From NCBI GenBank assembly GCA_937922925.1, contig CALAKU010000008.1, positions 51,853 through 115,852 of the forward strand: 64,000 bases of DNA, read 5' to 3'. Numbering within the stretch: the stretch's first letter is position 1; every line of letters begins with the position of its first letter. This document shows, one piece after another, positions 9,634-19,331 of this stretch. The notes beneath the pieces are model-generated. The model searched no databases and was not told the DNA's origin. It saw nothing but the letters and a program-made list of their open reading frames with translations. The translations under genes and the position numbers were made by a program. This DNA comes from an uncultured Arenicella sp. (GTDB lineage: Bacteria > Pseudomonadota > Gammaproteobacteria > Arenicellales > Arenicellaceae).

Positions 9634-10110
9634 TTAAGTTAGCTTACTTAACTGCATTTCTATGTGCAGCGGTTTAAAACCTAATTTTTCATACGCGCGT
9701 ATCGCCGCTGTATTTTGTGCATACACGTCTAGGTAGAATGTATTGATATTTTTGTCTTGTGACCACGTTAACAATCGTTGCATTATTTGTTGAATAAGGG
9801 CCTTACCACGATGATTGGGCTCGACATACATAAACCCAAGATAACAGTGTTGCGGGTGTTGAAAATACGGTTTCGATTCGCGAATTTGAGCATAGCCACA
9901 GGCGACAATCTGATTTGTGTCTTCAATGCGGCCTAGGTCTTCAGCCACTAGTAATAAACTTTTGGGTGAGCTGATAAGCGCGTCAAGATCGTAGTAGTGT
10001 GGTTGCCCGGCTCGAATGTTGGCGTTAAACGGGCGTTCGGCTTCAACAACACCTTGTTCAAGCTCTCTTAGTCTGGCGAGATCAGTGATTTGGGCTGGTC
10101 GAAAATTCAC
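9634..10110 (-). CDS. GNAT family N-acetyltransferase
   Basis: YLGFMYVEPNHRGKALIQQIMQRLL and TAAIRAYEKLGFKPLHIEM; GTG start at 10110 preferred. Confidence 0.85.
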   Translation of the reverse strand: MNFRPAQITDLARLRELEQGVVEAERPFNANIRAGQPHYYDLDALISSPKSLLLVAEDLGRIEDTNQIVACGYAQIRESKPYFQHPQHCYLGFMYVEPNHRGKALIQQIMQRLLTWSQDKNINTFYLDVYAQNTAAIRAYEKLGFKPLHIEMQLSKLT

Positions 10111-10640
10111 AAAGCGCTCCGAATTGATATGAAACGCCGCTAGCTTACCTTTATTATGAGTTTGGTGTGGTGCCGAACTCGACAATCAACTCCGGGTCAG
10201 CGCAGCTTGTGCGAACACCCTAGTCAAGTCCAAGTAACCCAAGTAGCCAAAACGGTTAACAATCAAAATTTTGGCGTCCCAATCGTCTTGGCCATTGCCT
10301 GGCGCAAGTTTGATCGGTGTGAGCTTGCTGCAAAAAACGAATGCAAACCTTGTCTGTCGCTTGCCAAAATACGCCATATTCCTGCGGGTGTGACTGGTCA
10401 GAGAAGTGAAGAAATTGAGTTATCTGGAAAGCCAGTTAATAAAAAGAAAAGATTAAATTTTACTGACTTTTATAATTTTGTAACCAAAGATGCGCGTAGT
10501 TAGGGGCCGATACTTTTGTCTTCTAATAGGCAAATGCTCCTTCAGAAATGGGGCTAGGATCTAAGGAGTCTGTCACTCGGTCACGGAGATTTCGGATCAT
10601 GGCGAACAGTTTGTCTAGTAATTCTCAATTAGACACAATG

Positions 10641-10659
10641 TTGTAAAACTCTTTTACAA
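10641..10659. promoter_or_regulatory. perfect inverted repeat TTGTAAAA-CTC-TTTTACAA upstream of a TATACT -10-like hexamer
   Basis: 8-bp perfect arms; TATACT at 10680-10685; downstream gene starts at 10720. Confidence 0.45.
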
Positions 10660-10719
10660 ACGGGCTTGCTTGCACTTCCTATACTGATTGTCTTGAAAAC
10701 AACTTTATTGGGAACAATC

Positions 10720-11874
10720 ATGGGTGACTTAATTAACTCTATTAAATCGGTGTTAGGGCCGGTTGGCTCGAGCACTCTGGGCCATGCCCTAATAGGCTTG
10801 GCTATCTTGGTGGTCGGTTTGATCGTCGTGAGTTTTATTACAGGGCTGTTCAAAAAGGTTCTAAACAAAGTCGATTTCCTAAATCAACATAATTTGGCGA
10901 AGCCAATTGGCTCATTAATTAAAGCCGTATTGACGATTTTTGTGTTGATGGCGGTCTTGCAGCACTTTGGCTTAACTGATGTATTGGCACCGTTGAAAAA
11001 CATGGCTGACCAATTTTTAGCCGCAGTTCCACGAATTATTGGTGCTGGTGTTGTTGGCTATGCGGGCTGGGTTATTGCAAAAATCGTATCTGAATTCGTC
11101 GGTGTCGGTTTAGGAGCTGTTGATCAACAAATAGCCGAACGCACTGGCAATGAAGAAATTAAAGTGTCGAAGTTCGGAAGCGCCTTTATCTTTGGTGGCA
11201 TTTTATTGCCGATCGTTGTCGCTGCCTTAGGTGTGCTGAATATTCCATCAATCAGCGTACCGGCTACGCAAATGATCAACGAGTTGATGGCCGCTGTGCC
11301 CAACATTGTTGGTGCAGGCATTATTTTGTTGGTGACTTATTTTGTTGCCAAGTTTGTTGTGTATATGTTGACCGGCTTGTTAGATGGAATGAACGTCAAT
11401 GAGTTGCCTGCCAAAATGGGTATTGCTCATATGTTTAACGACTCGTTCACGGCTAATAAGTTGATTGGCTCAACAGTTATGTTCTTCTCAATGTTAACTG
11501 CAACCACTGCTGCGATTAATACTTTGGGCATAGACGTGATCTCTCAGATTTTCGCTAAAGTTCTTGAGTTCGGGGGTGGAATCTTGGTCGGCGGTTTAAT
11601 TTTAGTCATCGGTAACTTCTTGAGTTCAATTGCACATCAAAAATTGACCGAGTCGGGTAGCGCAGGCATGGCTAACATTGCTCGCATTGCCATTCTTGGA
11701 TTGGTGTTGGCGATGGGCTTACGGTCGATGGGTCTGGCCGACAACATCGTTAATATGGCGTTCGGTTTTACCATCGGTGCCGTCGCAGTAGCCACTGCGT
11801 TAGCCTTTGGCTTGGGCGGTCGCGATGCAGCCAAATCCGTTGCTGACCACTGGGCATCCAAAATCAAAAACTAA
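10720..11874 (+). CDS. mechanosensitive ion channel family protein (TM_helix repeats)
   Basis: Repeated AVPRIIGAGVVGYAGWVIAKIV / AVPNIVGAGIILLVTYFVAKFVV segments and C-terminal AFGLGGRDAA; ATG at 10720. Confidence 0.8.
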   Translation: MGDLINSIKSVLGPVGSSTLGHALIGLAILVVGLIVVSFITGLFKKVLNKVDFLNQHNLAKPIGSLIKAVLTIFVLMAVLQHFGLTDVLAPLKNMADQFLAAVPRIIGAGVVGYAGWVIAKIVSEFVGVGLGAVDQQIAERTGNEEIKVSKFGSAFIFGGILLPIVVAALGVLNIPSISVPATQMINELMAAVPNIVGAGIILLVTYFVAKFVVYMLTGLLDGMNVNELPAKMGIAHMFNDSFTANKLIGSTVMFFSMLTATTAAINTLGIDVISQIFAKVLEFGGGILVGGLILVIGNFLSSIAHQKLTESGSAGMANIARIAILGLVLAMGLRSMGLADNIVNMAFGFTIGAVAVATALAFGLGGRDAAKSVADHWASKIKN

Positions 11875-11897
11875 TTGATTTAAGTTTAATCTTAATT

Positions 11898-11927
11898 GGG
11901 GCTGACTGTTGTCTGCCCCTTTTTTTT
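11898..11927 (+). terminator. Rho-independent terminator
   Basis: GGGGCTGACTGTTGTCTGCCCC stem followed by a T run, just after the channel gene. Confidence 0.8.
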
Positions 11928-11993
11928 GTCGATATATCGCTTAAATCGGCGAACCTCACTTAACAAAGTTTAACAACAGTATTGGAATTTAAA

Positions 11994-12725
11994 ATGAAAA
12001 AATTACTATCAACAATTTTGCTGACAACCTTATGTACTCCTATGGTTGTGAGTGCCGAAGGTTGGTCCGGTCAGGGTGAAGCAGGTTTGATTGTTGCCAG
12101 CGGCAACACTGACAGTGAAAACGCCAATGTCGGGCTTAGCTTCAAAAAAGAAGGCGAGCTATATCAACATGAATTGGGTTTCGGTCTGTATCGTGCCTCA
12201 AACAATGATGTTGATTCGGCTGAGAGTTTTAACGCTGACTATACGATTAAGCGCAACCTGTCGGAACGACGTTTTGTCTTTGGTTCAGTGTCTTTTCTCG
12301 ATGACCAATTCGATGGCTTTACCGAACAATTAAGTGCGTCTGTAGGGTATGGCTACAAGATATTTGATAGTGAGCCTCGCGCTTGGGATGTTGGCATCGG
12401 TGTGGGTTATCGTGATACCAATGAGTTAATTCGCTTGGATGACGGCAGCGAAGTTGAAGGCATGGATCTCAGTGGCGCGACCTTGGTTTTGCGTTCAAAC
12501 TATCGAAACAAACTAACGGCGAACACCGAATTCATCGACGCTTTTGTCGCAGAGATTGGAGCGGATAACACATTTGTTGAGAACGACGCCGCGATTGTTG
12601 TGTCGATGAACGAGCGTTTCGCGTTAAAAGCGGGTTTGTTGATTCGCCACAACACTGACCCAGCTCCGGGCGCCGAAGAAACTGACACGATAAGCAGCGT
12701 AAATTTAGTGTATAACTTTAACTAA
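11994..12725 (+). CDS. DUF481 family outer membrane protein
   Basis: Signal peptide; GWSGQGEAGLIVASGNTDSENANVGLSF start typical of DUF481. Confidence 0.85.
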   Translation: MKKLLSTILLTTLCTPMVVSAEGWSGQGEAGLIVASGNTDSENANVGLSFKKEGELYQHELGFGLYRASNNDVDSAESFNADYTIKRNLSERRFVFGSVSFLDDQFDGFTEQLSASVGYGYKIFDSEPRAWDVGIGVGYRDTNELIRLDDGSEVEGMDLSGATLVLRSNYRNKLTANTEFIDAFVAEIGADNTFVENDAAIVVSMNERFALKAGLLIRHNTDPAPGAEETDTISSVNLVYNFN

Positions 12726-12758
12726 TCTTATTAGTAAGACATTAAGTCAGGAGCTTTC

Positions 12759-13577
12759 GTGGAATACATCAACACCTATTTGCCTTTGATTCAAGAAAAC
12801 GCGCTGCTTTACGGCGTTAATTTTATAAAAGCCATAGCGATATTTATTGTTGGTCGATGGATCGTCAAACTTATCTCTAAAGCAATTGGTAAGGGAATGG
12901 AGCGTTCGGGTACCGATCCAATGCTGTCGCGCTTTGTTACCAATATTGTTTATGCCTTGATGCTGACCTTTGTCATTATCGCTGCAATTTCCCAACTTGG
13001 TGTGCAAACGGCGAGTTTGGTCGCGATTTTAGGTGCAGCGGGTTTGGCGGTAGGCTTGGCTCTGCAAGGTTCGCTTGCTAACTTTGCGGCCGGAGTAATG
13101 GCCATCATTTTCAGGCCTTACAACGTTGGCGATGTAGTTGAAGTGGCTGGTCATACCGGGCAGGTTGAAGAGGTTGATATTTTTACGACCACCTTGCGCC
13201 TGCCTGATAAAACCAAAATCATTATCCCCAATGGTCAAGCCTTAGAGGGCCCCATCGTCAATTTTACTGAAGCGGGTGATCGACGCATGGACCTCTCGGT
13301 GGGCATTTCCTATGATGCGGATATTCAGCAAGCGCGCGAGGTTATTCTAAAAGCCATTGTAGCGTCAGACTATGTGCTGGATAGCCCGGCGCCGAGTGTT
13401 GGGGTGACTGAGCTGGCTGATAATAGTATTAATCTTACGGTGCGCCCATGGGCTAAGGCCTCTGACCATCCCGCCGCTACTCTAGAGTTATTAGAGCGTA
13501 TTAAGGTTGCTTTGGATGAGGCCAAGATTGGTATTCCTTATCCTCAGCGTGATGTGCATATTTATAACCATTCTTGA
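12759..13577 (+). CDS. small-conductance mechanosensitive channel (MscS family)
   Basis: GAAGLAVGLALQGSLANFAAGVMAIIFRPYNVGDVVEVAG; GTG start; PQRDVHIY C-terminus. Confidence 0.92.
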   Translation: MEYINTYLPLIQENALLYGVNFIKAIAIFIVGRWIVKLISKAIGKGMERSGTDPMLSRFVTNIVYALMLTFVIIAAISQLGVQTASLVAILGAAGLAVGLALQGSLANFAAGVMAIIFRPYNVGDVVEVAGHTGQVEEVDIFTTTLRLPDKTKIIIPNGQALEGPIVNFTEAGDRRMDLSVGISYDADIQQAREVILKAIVASDYVLDSPAPSVGVTELADNSINLTVRPWAKASDHPAATLELLERIKVALDEAKIGIPYPQRDVHIYNHS

Positions 13578-13628
13578 GTGCGAACGTTGTTCGCCCGCTT
13601 CAATGTTGGCGATCGACTCATTTTTATA

Positions 13629-13657
13629 AACGGCATTCGTTTGAGTGCCGTTTTTTT
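13629..13657 (+). terminator. Rho-independent terminator after mscS
   Basis: AACGGCATTC-GTTT-GAGTGCCGTT stem followed by a T run. Confidence 0.85.
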
Positions 13658-13798
13658 ATGAGCATTAATGCTCGCACGTCGAAAAGCGAGCCGTGATAAC
13701 TCTTGTGCACGATTGCGAGTCACAAATAGGAAAGCATTGGCAATGAAGGTCAGAACCGTATTGACCAAGTTGCTAGCCTAAATCAGTGAACTTTCGCT

Positions 13799-14320
13799 TT
13801 GCGTGCGATTCACCGTACAATGCAAGATGCTATGAGCATTTCATTACAACAACGCGGGTTCTCTCTTTTGGAGCTGATGGTCGTTATTGGCATCATTGCT
13901 ATCTTGGCGACCTTGGCAATCCCATCTCAAGCTGGTCGCGTAACCCAAGAGCGCGTTGTCGAAACTCTAGAGCTTATCGAGACGTATAAAGGTAATGTCA
14001 ATACGTTTTATCAATTGTCTGGCGGCGAATTTCCGACCGACAACGAAGCCGCTGGGATGCCTGAGCCTGAAAAAATCAAGGGTTTGTATTTGCGAAAACT
14101 GGAAGTACGAGAGGGTGCTATTCATCTAACTCTGGGGCAAAACCTTCCCAAGCAACTACACAATACAATAGTCAGTCTACGCCCGGTTTATGTCGAAGAT
14201 GCCGTGCAAACTGGTTTGTCATGGGTATGTGCAGGTCAAAAAATCCCGGATGGGATGCAGGTGGCAGGCAGTGATTTAACCAATCTAGATCTGCAATTTT
14301 TACCGGGGCGGTGCCGTTAA
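13799..14320 (+). CDS. type IV pilin-like / type II secretion pseudopilin
   Basis: Class III signal: QQRGFSLLELMVVIGIIAILATLAIP. Confidence 0.85.
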   Translation: MRAIHRTMQDAMSISLQQRGFSLLELMVVIGIIAILATLAIPSQAGRVTQERVVETLELIETYKGNVNTFYQLSGGEFPTDNEAAGMPEPEKIKGLYLRKLEVREGAIHLTLGQNLPKQLHNTIVSLRPVYVEDAVQTGLSWVCAGQKIPDGMQVAGSDLTNLDLQFLPGRCR

Positions 14321-14345
14321 ACAAGATGCCGTTAATAAACAGTGA

Positions 14346-15359
14346 GTGATTATGATTAATACCAAACGAGTTGTATTTAGACTAGCTGGCTTAATGGTGA
14401 TATTGGCCTTGGCTTCTTGTTCAACGCCCAAACTCGCAACCACTATGGAGGTGGTCAATAAGGCGAGTTATACCTTGAGCGAGAATTACGCGAACCATCG
14501 TGCACATCAACACCTACTAAAAGTCGGCGACTACGAAATTGCCTACCTCGATTTAAAGGCAAGTGATTCAGCGCCGGTGCTAGTGCTGTTGCATGGCGTG
14601 CCAAGTTCGTCGTGGTTGTATCGAAAAATGCTCCCCGAATTACAAAACTCTTTTCGAGTTGTGGCAATTGATTTGCTCGGTTACGGCACCAGCGCTAAAC
14701 CCAAATCGAATGGCTCTACATACAGCCGAGAAGCGCAAGCGGATTATGTACAGGCGGTTCTAAATCATCTAGACGTCGATCAATACCAATTGGCCTTTCA
14801 TGATATGGGCGGCCTTGTGGCATGGGAGTTAGTCGAGCGAGATTTGCTTGGCCCAAAAGCAATTCAAACCTTGTTTGTTTTAAACACGATTATTTCAGAA
14901 ATCGGATTCAATCATCCCAAGGTGAAGAAGGGCGTCATGGCTCGTACCATGAGTAACGCGTTTTCCAATGCCGCCACCAGCGCAGCTGCGCTAGAGCTTA
15001 CCTTTAATAATATGGGTTTAAGCTCGAACGCCGACCTCAGTGAAAAAGAGTGCTTTGGTTATGTTGCACCGATGCGAGAAGGGTCGAGTGATGCGCTGTA
15101 TGAATTCTATACTGGGTTTGATGAAGCGCTGTTTGCGCGCTTGTCAGATCAAATAATGGCCCTTGAAGGTTTCCAAGGTGAGGTGCATGTTTTTTGGGGC
15201 GCGCAAGATAAAGTCTTGACCACTGAACAGCTGCCGGTGTTAGAAAGTGCCCTCAACCAAGCTCAGGTCTTTAAAACCATTTACGAAAATCAATCTCACT
15301 TTCTACCAGAGGAAATCCCTCTAAAGCTGGCGGCGGCCTTTAAACAGACCCAGCAATAG
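14346..15359 (+). CDS. alpha/beta hydrolase, putative lipoprotein (haloalkane dehalogenase-like fold)
   Basis: LALASCS lipobox; VLVLLHGVPSSSWLYRKMLPEL; LAFHDMGGLVAWEL. Confidence 0.85.
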   Translation: MIMINTKRVVFRLAGLMVILALASCSTPKLATTMEVVNKASYTLSENYANHRAHQHLLKVGDYEIAYLDLKASDSAPVLVLLHGVPSSSWLYRKMLPELQNSFRVVAIDLLGYGTSAKPKSNGSTYSREAQADYVQAVLNHLDVDQYQLAFHDMGGLVAWELVERDLLGPKAIQTLFVLNTIISEIGFNHPKVKKGVMARTMSNAFSNAATSAAALELTFNNMGLSSNADLSEKECFGYVAPMREGSSDALYEFYTGFDEALFARLSDQIMALEGFQGEVHVFWGAQDKVLTTEQLPVLESALNQAQVFKTIYENQSHFLPEEIPLKLAAAFKQTQQ

Positions 15360-16445
15360 ATAGACAAGAAGGCCCAAGACCAGCAAGATAACTAAGGCGT
15401 AAAAAATAAAGAACCCTTTATCTGCGGCCATCTTTGATATAACGCGATGAGCGAGTAAACCTTTGGGAAGCCCCTCGGTGTTTACAAACTGAATTCTAGG
15501 TGGGATGAAGTCTTGATACTTCGCTGCTTCTTGTTTACCAACAAGGCGAGTTCGATGCAAAACCAAGGTGCATTCGCCACATCCCATAAGATCAAAGCGA
15601 AGCCTTTTGAGGCGTTGTTGTGAATGCAATGGCGCAAAGGGTATAAACAGTTTCTGCTGGTCTGGCCAGGCTTCGCCGCCTCGGTCAGTTGCGAAATGGA
15701 CTGATCGCTTAGCACTAATGCCATGGCGATCAGTTTGCCAAAATAGTTCAAAGTGATGCACTGGGTGAGGTACATCGTAACTGAATTCAAAATACACACC
15801 AGCCAATTCTTTGAAGGGCAGGTTGATCTCATCTTTGTTTAAAATGCGCGGATCCCAGTTGCCATGTTTAAATTGGCCTGGGCCTACTTGAACAAAACCT
15901 TGGCCGCCCCAGTCTTCAGGCGCAATATCAAAGCCAGAGAAAGAGCGAATACGGTTCCGCCATGCTGGCGGTACAAGTGTTGCCAGCTCGGCCGTCTCGC
16001 TTTGCCACTGCAATGGCAATACTTTAAATCGGCAGGCGCAATTATTTATGTCTACCCGCAACTTGGTAATTTGAGAGGCAATCTGGGGATGCGGCAAATA
16101 AAAACGCAGAGATTGGCTGGTGAATTCGACACGATGCTGTTTTGAGAAGCCTCTAGATACGCCTAAAGTATCCGTTTTTGCCGCCCAAAAAAGCTCAACG
16201 GAATACTCTTTTTTTGCTAAAGCGGCATCCAGCGCTTCGAGCTCGACCAAGAGCCCTTGCTGAGCATAATTGACGTTTTCAGGTACCGAAAAGTGAAGCT
16301 GCGGGTCGTTTTGTTTTAGTTGAAAGTGATTGTTGCCTAGGGCTTCTCCATTTATTACGTCGACGCTGGCCCGAGTTAAACCATGTGCGCCGAAAAAACA
16401 GAGACAAAACAAGGCTAAACAAAAGCGGTGGCCCAAGCTCTTCAT
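15321..16445 (-). CDS. hypothetical secreted protein with duplicated domain and C-terminal TM anchor
   Basis: Signal peptide MKSLGHRFCLALFCLCFFGAHG; two related ~100 aa segments; hydrophobic C-terminus. ATGA overlap with the upstream gene. Confidence 0.75.
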   Translation of the reverse strand: MKSLGHRFCLALFCLCFFGAHGLTRASVDVINGEALGNNHFQLKQNDPQLHFSVPENVNYAQQGLLVELEALDAALAKKEYSVELFWAAKTDTLGVSRGFSKQHRVEFTSQSLRFYLPHPQIASQITKLRVDINNCACRFKVLPLQWQSETAELATLVPPAWRNRIRSFSGFDIAPEDWGGQGFVQVGPGQFKHGNWDPRILNKDEINLPFKELAGVYFEFSYDVPHPVHHFELFWQTDRHGISAKRSVHFATDRGGEAWPDQQKLFIPFAPLHSQQRLKRLRFDLMGCGECTLVLHRTRLVGKQEAAKYQDFIPPRIQFVNTEGLPKGLLAHRVISKMAADKGFFIFYALVILLVLGLLVYLLLGLFKGRRQL

Positions 16446-17785
16446 CTCAATGTCTCGCTGCTCTTGGCAAGTGTGTCGCCATGTTTGGCGTTCAGTAGTT
16501 TCCAAAAAAGAACAGCTTGGGCCGCGACTAGAATTGAAAAGAAGACTTGGCGCATGTTTGCCGCGCTAACTACCTGTGCTAGACCAATAGTCTGATTGTA
16601 GAGCTGACCGATGGTCGGGCGGCCAAAGAAGGATGCATCCAGTGGCGTCAATAATAGCCCGGTAAAGTGGGCACCACTTGAATCAAAGCACCAGTACGCC
16701 AGCCAAGCAAACGACATGACAACAACAGCAAACCACGCGCGGGGTACGTAACGTAGGCTGAGTAAAGCTGGTGCGATTGCCCAGGTGTAATAGTGAGCGC
16801 TGTATAGCCCAGCTAAGAAGAACGGTAATATCAGCGCCGTGGCCCCGGTTACAAAAGCGCGATCGCTATCGCGAATATGTTGTTGAATCATCCACAAGGC
16901 AGCGAAACTCGAGACCGCGATAAACGGAAGGATTAACCCGTCTTGATTGACAAAAATTGATTTCTTAAGCCATGGAATTTCTACCAAATTACTTTCTTGA
17001 ATAAACACCGATTGCAGTCCAAACCAATGCTCCATAAAACCAGGTATACGCCAAGCGACTAGAACAATCATGGCGCTTAGAATGGGTGTTCGCCAACTGC
17101 GATTCTGTCGCGCCCAAACCCATAAGGCGAAGAAAAAGGCAGGCAAAAATAGAGTGTTTATTTCCCTCGCATGCAGCGCTAATACAAACGCGAAGCTCGC
17201 TAAGATCAAGCGTTTTTGTTGTAAGCCATACGCACTAAGAATGACGAAAAATAGCGAGATTACCTCAAAGCGCCCGAAGATATAGGTGGCGTAAAGGGTG
17301 ACTGGGTTAAATAACCACAAGCATAAAATCGCTAGGCGATACGGTTGGCCCTTAAAGAACAGCCAAATAAGCCAAGCGCACAAACCATCGAAGACCAAAT
17401 AAGGTAACTTGAATAGAAACAAATGGCGGAAGACGCTGGCATCGCCGGTAAATACAAAGTGATCGGTGGTGGTTGCGCTGGCGTAAGGTACCGAGAGATA
17501 AAACAGCGTGTCGGGCGACACCATGAACGGTTTAGTGAAAAAGTAAAAGAATCGCTCCACATAAAAAATGCTAATGCGGGTAAAGCTAGGGTAATACACC
17601 GCATTTTCGCTGGCATAGTGAATACGTCGCATCTCGCTCAATAGATCCATGTGCAAGAAGAACGGCATTAAAGCCAATCGAATCAATAGAGCAAGCAGCA
17701 AACAAATCCAAAGCGCTTGTTTAGTTGTTATCGCATTATTGATGATTGGGTTCATGATCAGCGATATCGTTTCGCTTTTGGTCAA
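16442..17785 (-). CDS. polytopic membrane protein, GT-C glycosyltransferase-like
   Basis: Many TM segments; LWLFNPVTLYATYIFGRFEVISLFFV resembles GT-C mannosyltransferase-type proteins. Confidence 0.65.
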   Translation of the reverse strand: MTKSETISLIMNPIINNAITTKQALWICLLLALLIRLALMPFFLHMDLLSEMRRIHYASENAVYYPSFTRISIFYVERFFYFFTKPFMVSPDTLFYLSVPYASATTTDHFVFTGDASVFRHLFLFKLPYLVFDGLCAWLIWLFFKGQPYRLAILCLWLFNPVTLYATYIFGRFEVISLFFVILSAYGLQQKRLILASFAFVLALHAREINTLFLPAFFFALWVWARQNRSWRTPILSAMIVLVAWRIPGFMEHWFGLQSVFIQESNLVEIPWLKKSIFVNQDGLILPFIAVSSFAALWMIQQHIRDSDRAFVTGATALILPFFLAGLYSAHYYTWAIAPALLSLRYVPRAWFAVVVMSFAWLAYWCFDSSGAHFTGLLLTPLDASFFGRPTIGQLYNQTIGLAQVVSAANMRQVFFSILVAAQAVLFWKLLNAKHGDTLAKSSETLR

Positions 17786-17832
17786 TGACTAAAGCAAGCA
17801 GTATATCAAAGCCGGGCCACGTTTAGCTTGTG

Positions 17833-18612
17833 TTACTCGACGCTCAGAACTACCGGGGTGTGGTCTGATGGGCGCTCAAGTTTGCGTGGCGATTCGTCGA
17901 TATCGCAGTCTGTTGCGCGGGCTAGCATGGCCGCTGAAGTTAGGATGAGGTCGATCCTCAATCCTGCGTTTGCTCGATAACCCGCGCCACGGTAATCCCA
18001 CCAAGAAAATCGCTCGCCTTCAGTGTGAAAGGCTCGAAAGCTATCGTATAAGCCTTCATTCATTAGGGTCTGTAGCATCAGCCGCTCCAAATCCGAGCAG
18101 TGTATTTTGCCTCGCCACGCCTTTGGATCATGAACATCTAGATCACTGGGCGTGATATTAAAGTCGCCGACTAAGACTACTTGCTCGTTGTCTGCCAGAT
18201 GTCGGCGCATGGTGTGGCGAAGCGAATTGAACCACTCGCGCTTATAAACAAACTTCTCTGAGTCTAGCGCCTGCCCATTAGGGCAATACACATTTATCAA
18301 ACGCAGTGTCGAGTTATCACTAAGTACAATCTCGGCGCTGATGTATCGGCGCATTGGGTCGTCGTAATTATCCAGATGCTTCTCAATACCACTTAGCTGA
18401 TGCCGGCTAATGATGGCAACCCCGTTATACGTTTTTTGACCTGTGTACGCGCAATGAAACCCCTGTTCTTCGAATTCTTTGATCGGAAACTCCTCATCCG
18501 TCATTTTGAGTTCTTGCAAACAAAGCACATCAGTTTGCGTTGTCTGTAACCAATCGATCACGTGGGGTAGGCGAACACGTAAGGAGTTCACATTCCATGA
18601 GGCAATTTTCAT
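17833..18612 (-). CDS. xthA: exodeoxyribonuclease III
   Basis: MKIASWNVNSLRVRLPHVIDWL, LQELKMTDEEFP, VGDFNITPSDLDVHDP, SDHTPVVL. Confidence 0.95.
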   Translation of the reverse strand: MKIASWNVNSLRVRLPHVIDWLQTTQTDVLCLQELKMTDEEFPIKEFEEQGFHCAYTGQKTYNGVAIISRHQLSGIEKHLDNYDDPMRRYISAEIVLSDNSTLRLINVYCPNGQALDSEKFVYKREWFNSLRHTMRRHLADNEQVVLVGDFNITPSDLDVHDPKAWRGKIHCSDLERLMLQTLMNEGLYDSFRAFHTEGERFSWWDYRGAGYRANAGLRIDLILTSAAMLARATDCDIDESPRKLERPSDHTPVVLSVE

Positions 18613-18839
18613 AAACTAGCTCGCGCCGTTGATGGCGTTATTGGGCTTAATAGAAAGTATAGTTCGGGGCCGGTTCAGTTCGAAAGCAGAGTTGAAAAAA
18701 AGTCGAAAGAAAACCTGAAAGCCCAAAAAAAGGAATTGAAACTAAATAACAGCTGAAACTAAACAAAAACCAAAATTATTAAGTGTGAGAGCCGCCAGAG
18801 TTGCAGTGGTGGTGCCTTTTAATCGCGCAATAGTAAGTT

Positions 18840-19331
18840 TTAAGGCGCGTCGTCGGCTGCTTGGATTTGATAGCCGGCTTGTTCGAGAGCTCGGTCAATG
18901 TCGTTTAAATTGCCGCCTTGAATTAGTTCTGTACCGATAAACAAAGTTGGCACAATTAAGCTGTCGGTGCGTTCTAGAATCAAACTCTGCGCTTCCCTGT
19001 CATCTTGCAATGGCAATTCAGATACGGGTATGTTTTGTGAGCGTAAATGCGTTAGTACTTGGGCGCACATCTCACATTCGTCTACAACATAGACTTCTAC
19101 CGGGCTTTGATTGACCGTATTTTTGCCTGAGGCACCGTCGCTGGAGCTATTTTTGGTTGAACCCTCTTCGAGAATCTTTGCACCTTTTGGGGGCGGCTGA
19201 TCTTGATAAGAAACGCGGCCTTCTTTATCAACCCATTTGTAGAGTTTGCTGGCGTTAGCGGCGGGGCTGCTCAGTAATAAGCCAATCGCAAACAAGGCGA
19301 CGCCACTGGAAATCAAAAATTTTATGTTCAT
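18840..19331 (-). CDS. DUF4124 plus glutaredoxin-like domain protein
   Basis: SKLYKWVDKEGRVSYQDQPPPKGA (DUF4124) then YVVDECEMCAQVLTHLRSQNIPV...VPTLFIG (glutaredoxin-like). Confidence 0.85.
   Translation of the reverse strand: MNIKFLISSGVALFAIGLLLSSPAANASKLYKWVDKEGRVSYQDQPPPKGAKILEEGSTKNSSSDGASGKNTVNQSPVEVYVVDECEMCAQVLTHLRSQNIPVSELPLQDDREAQSLILERTDSLIVPTLFIGTELIQGGNLNDIDRALEQAGYQIQAADDAP

Noticed and set aside
13660-13673. 14-bp perfect palindrome GAGCATTAATGCTC
   Set aside because: Adjacent to the mscS terminator and far from a clear promoter; short palindromes of this size occur by chance.
13562-13768. Minus-strand ORF after mscS
   Set aside because: Covers the mscS terminator hairpin and intergenic DNA; no protein-like signature.
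18640-18840. A-rich intergenic tract with TGAAACTAAA twice (possible CRISPR-like or sRNA)
   Set aside because: Only two short copies with irregular spacing; AT-rich chance repeat is sufficient explanation.
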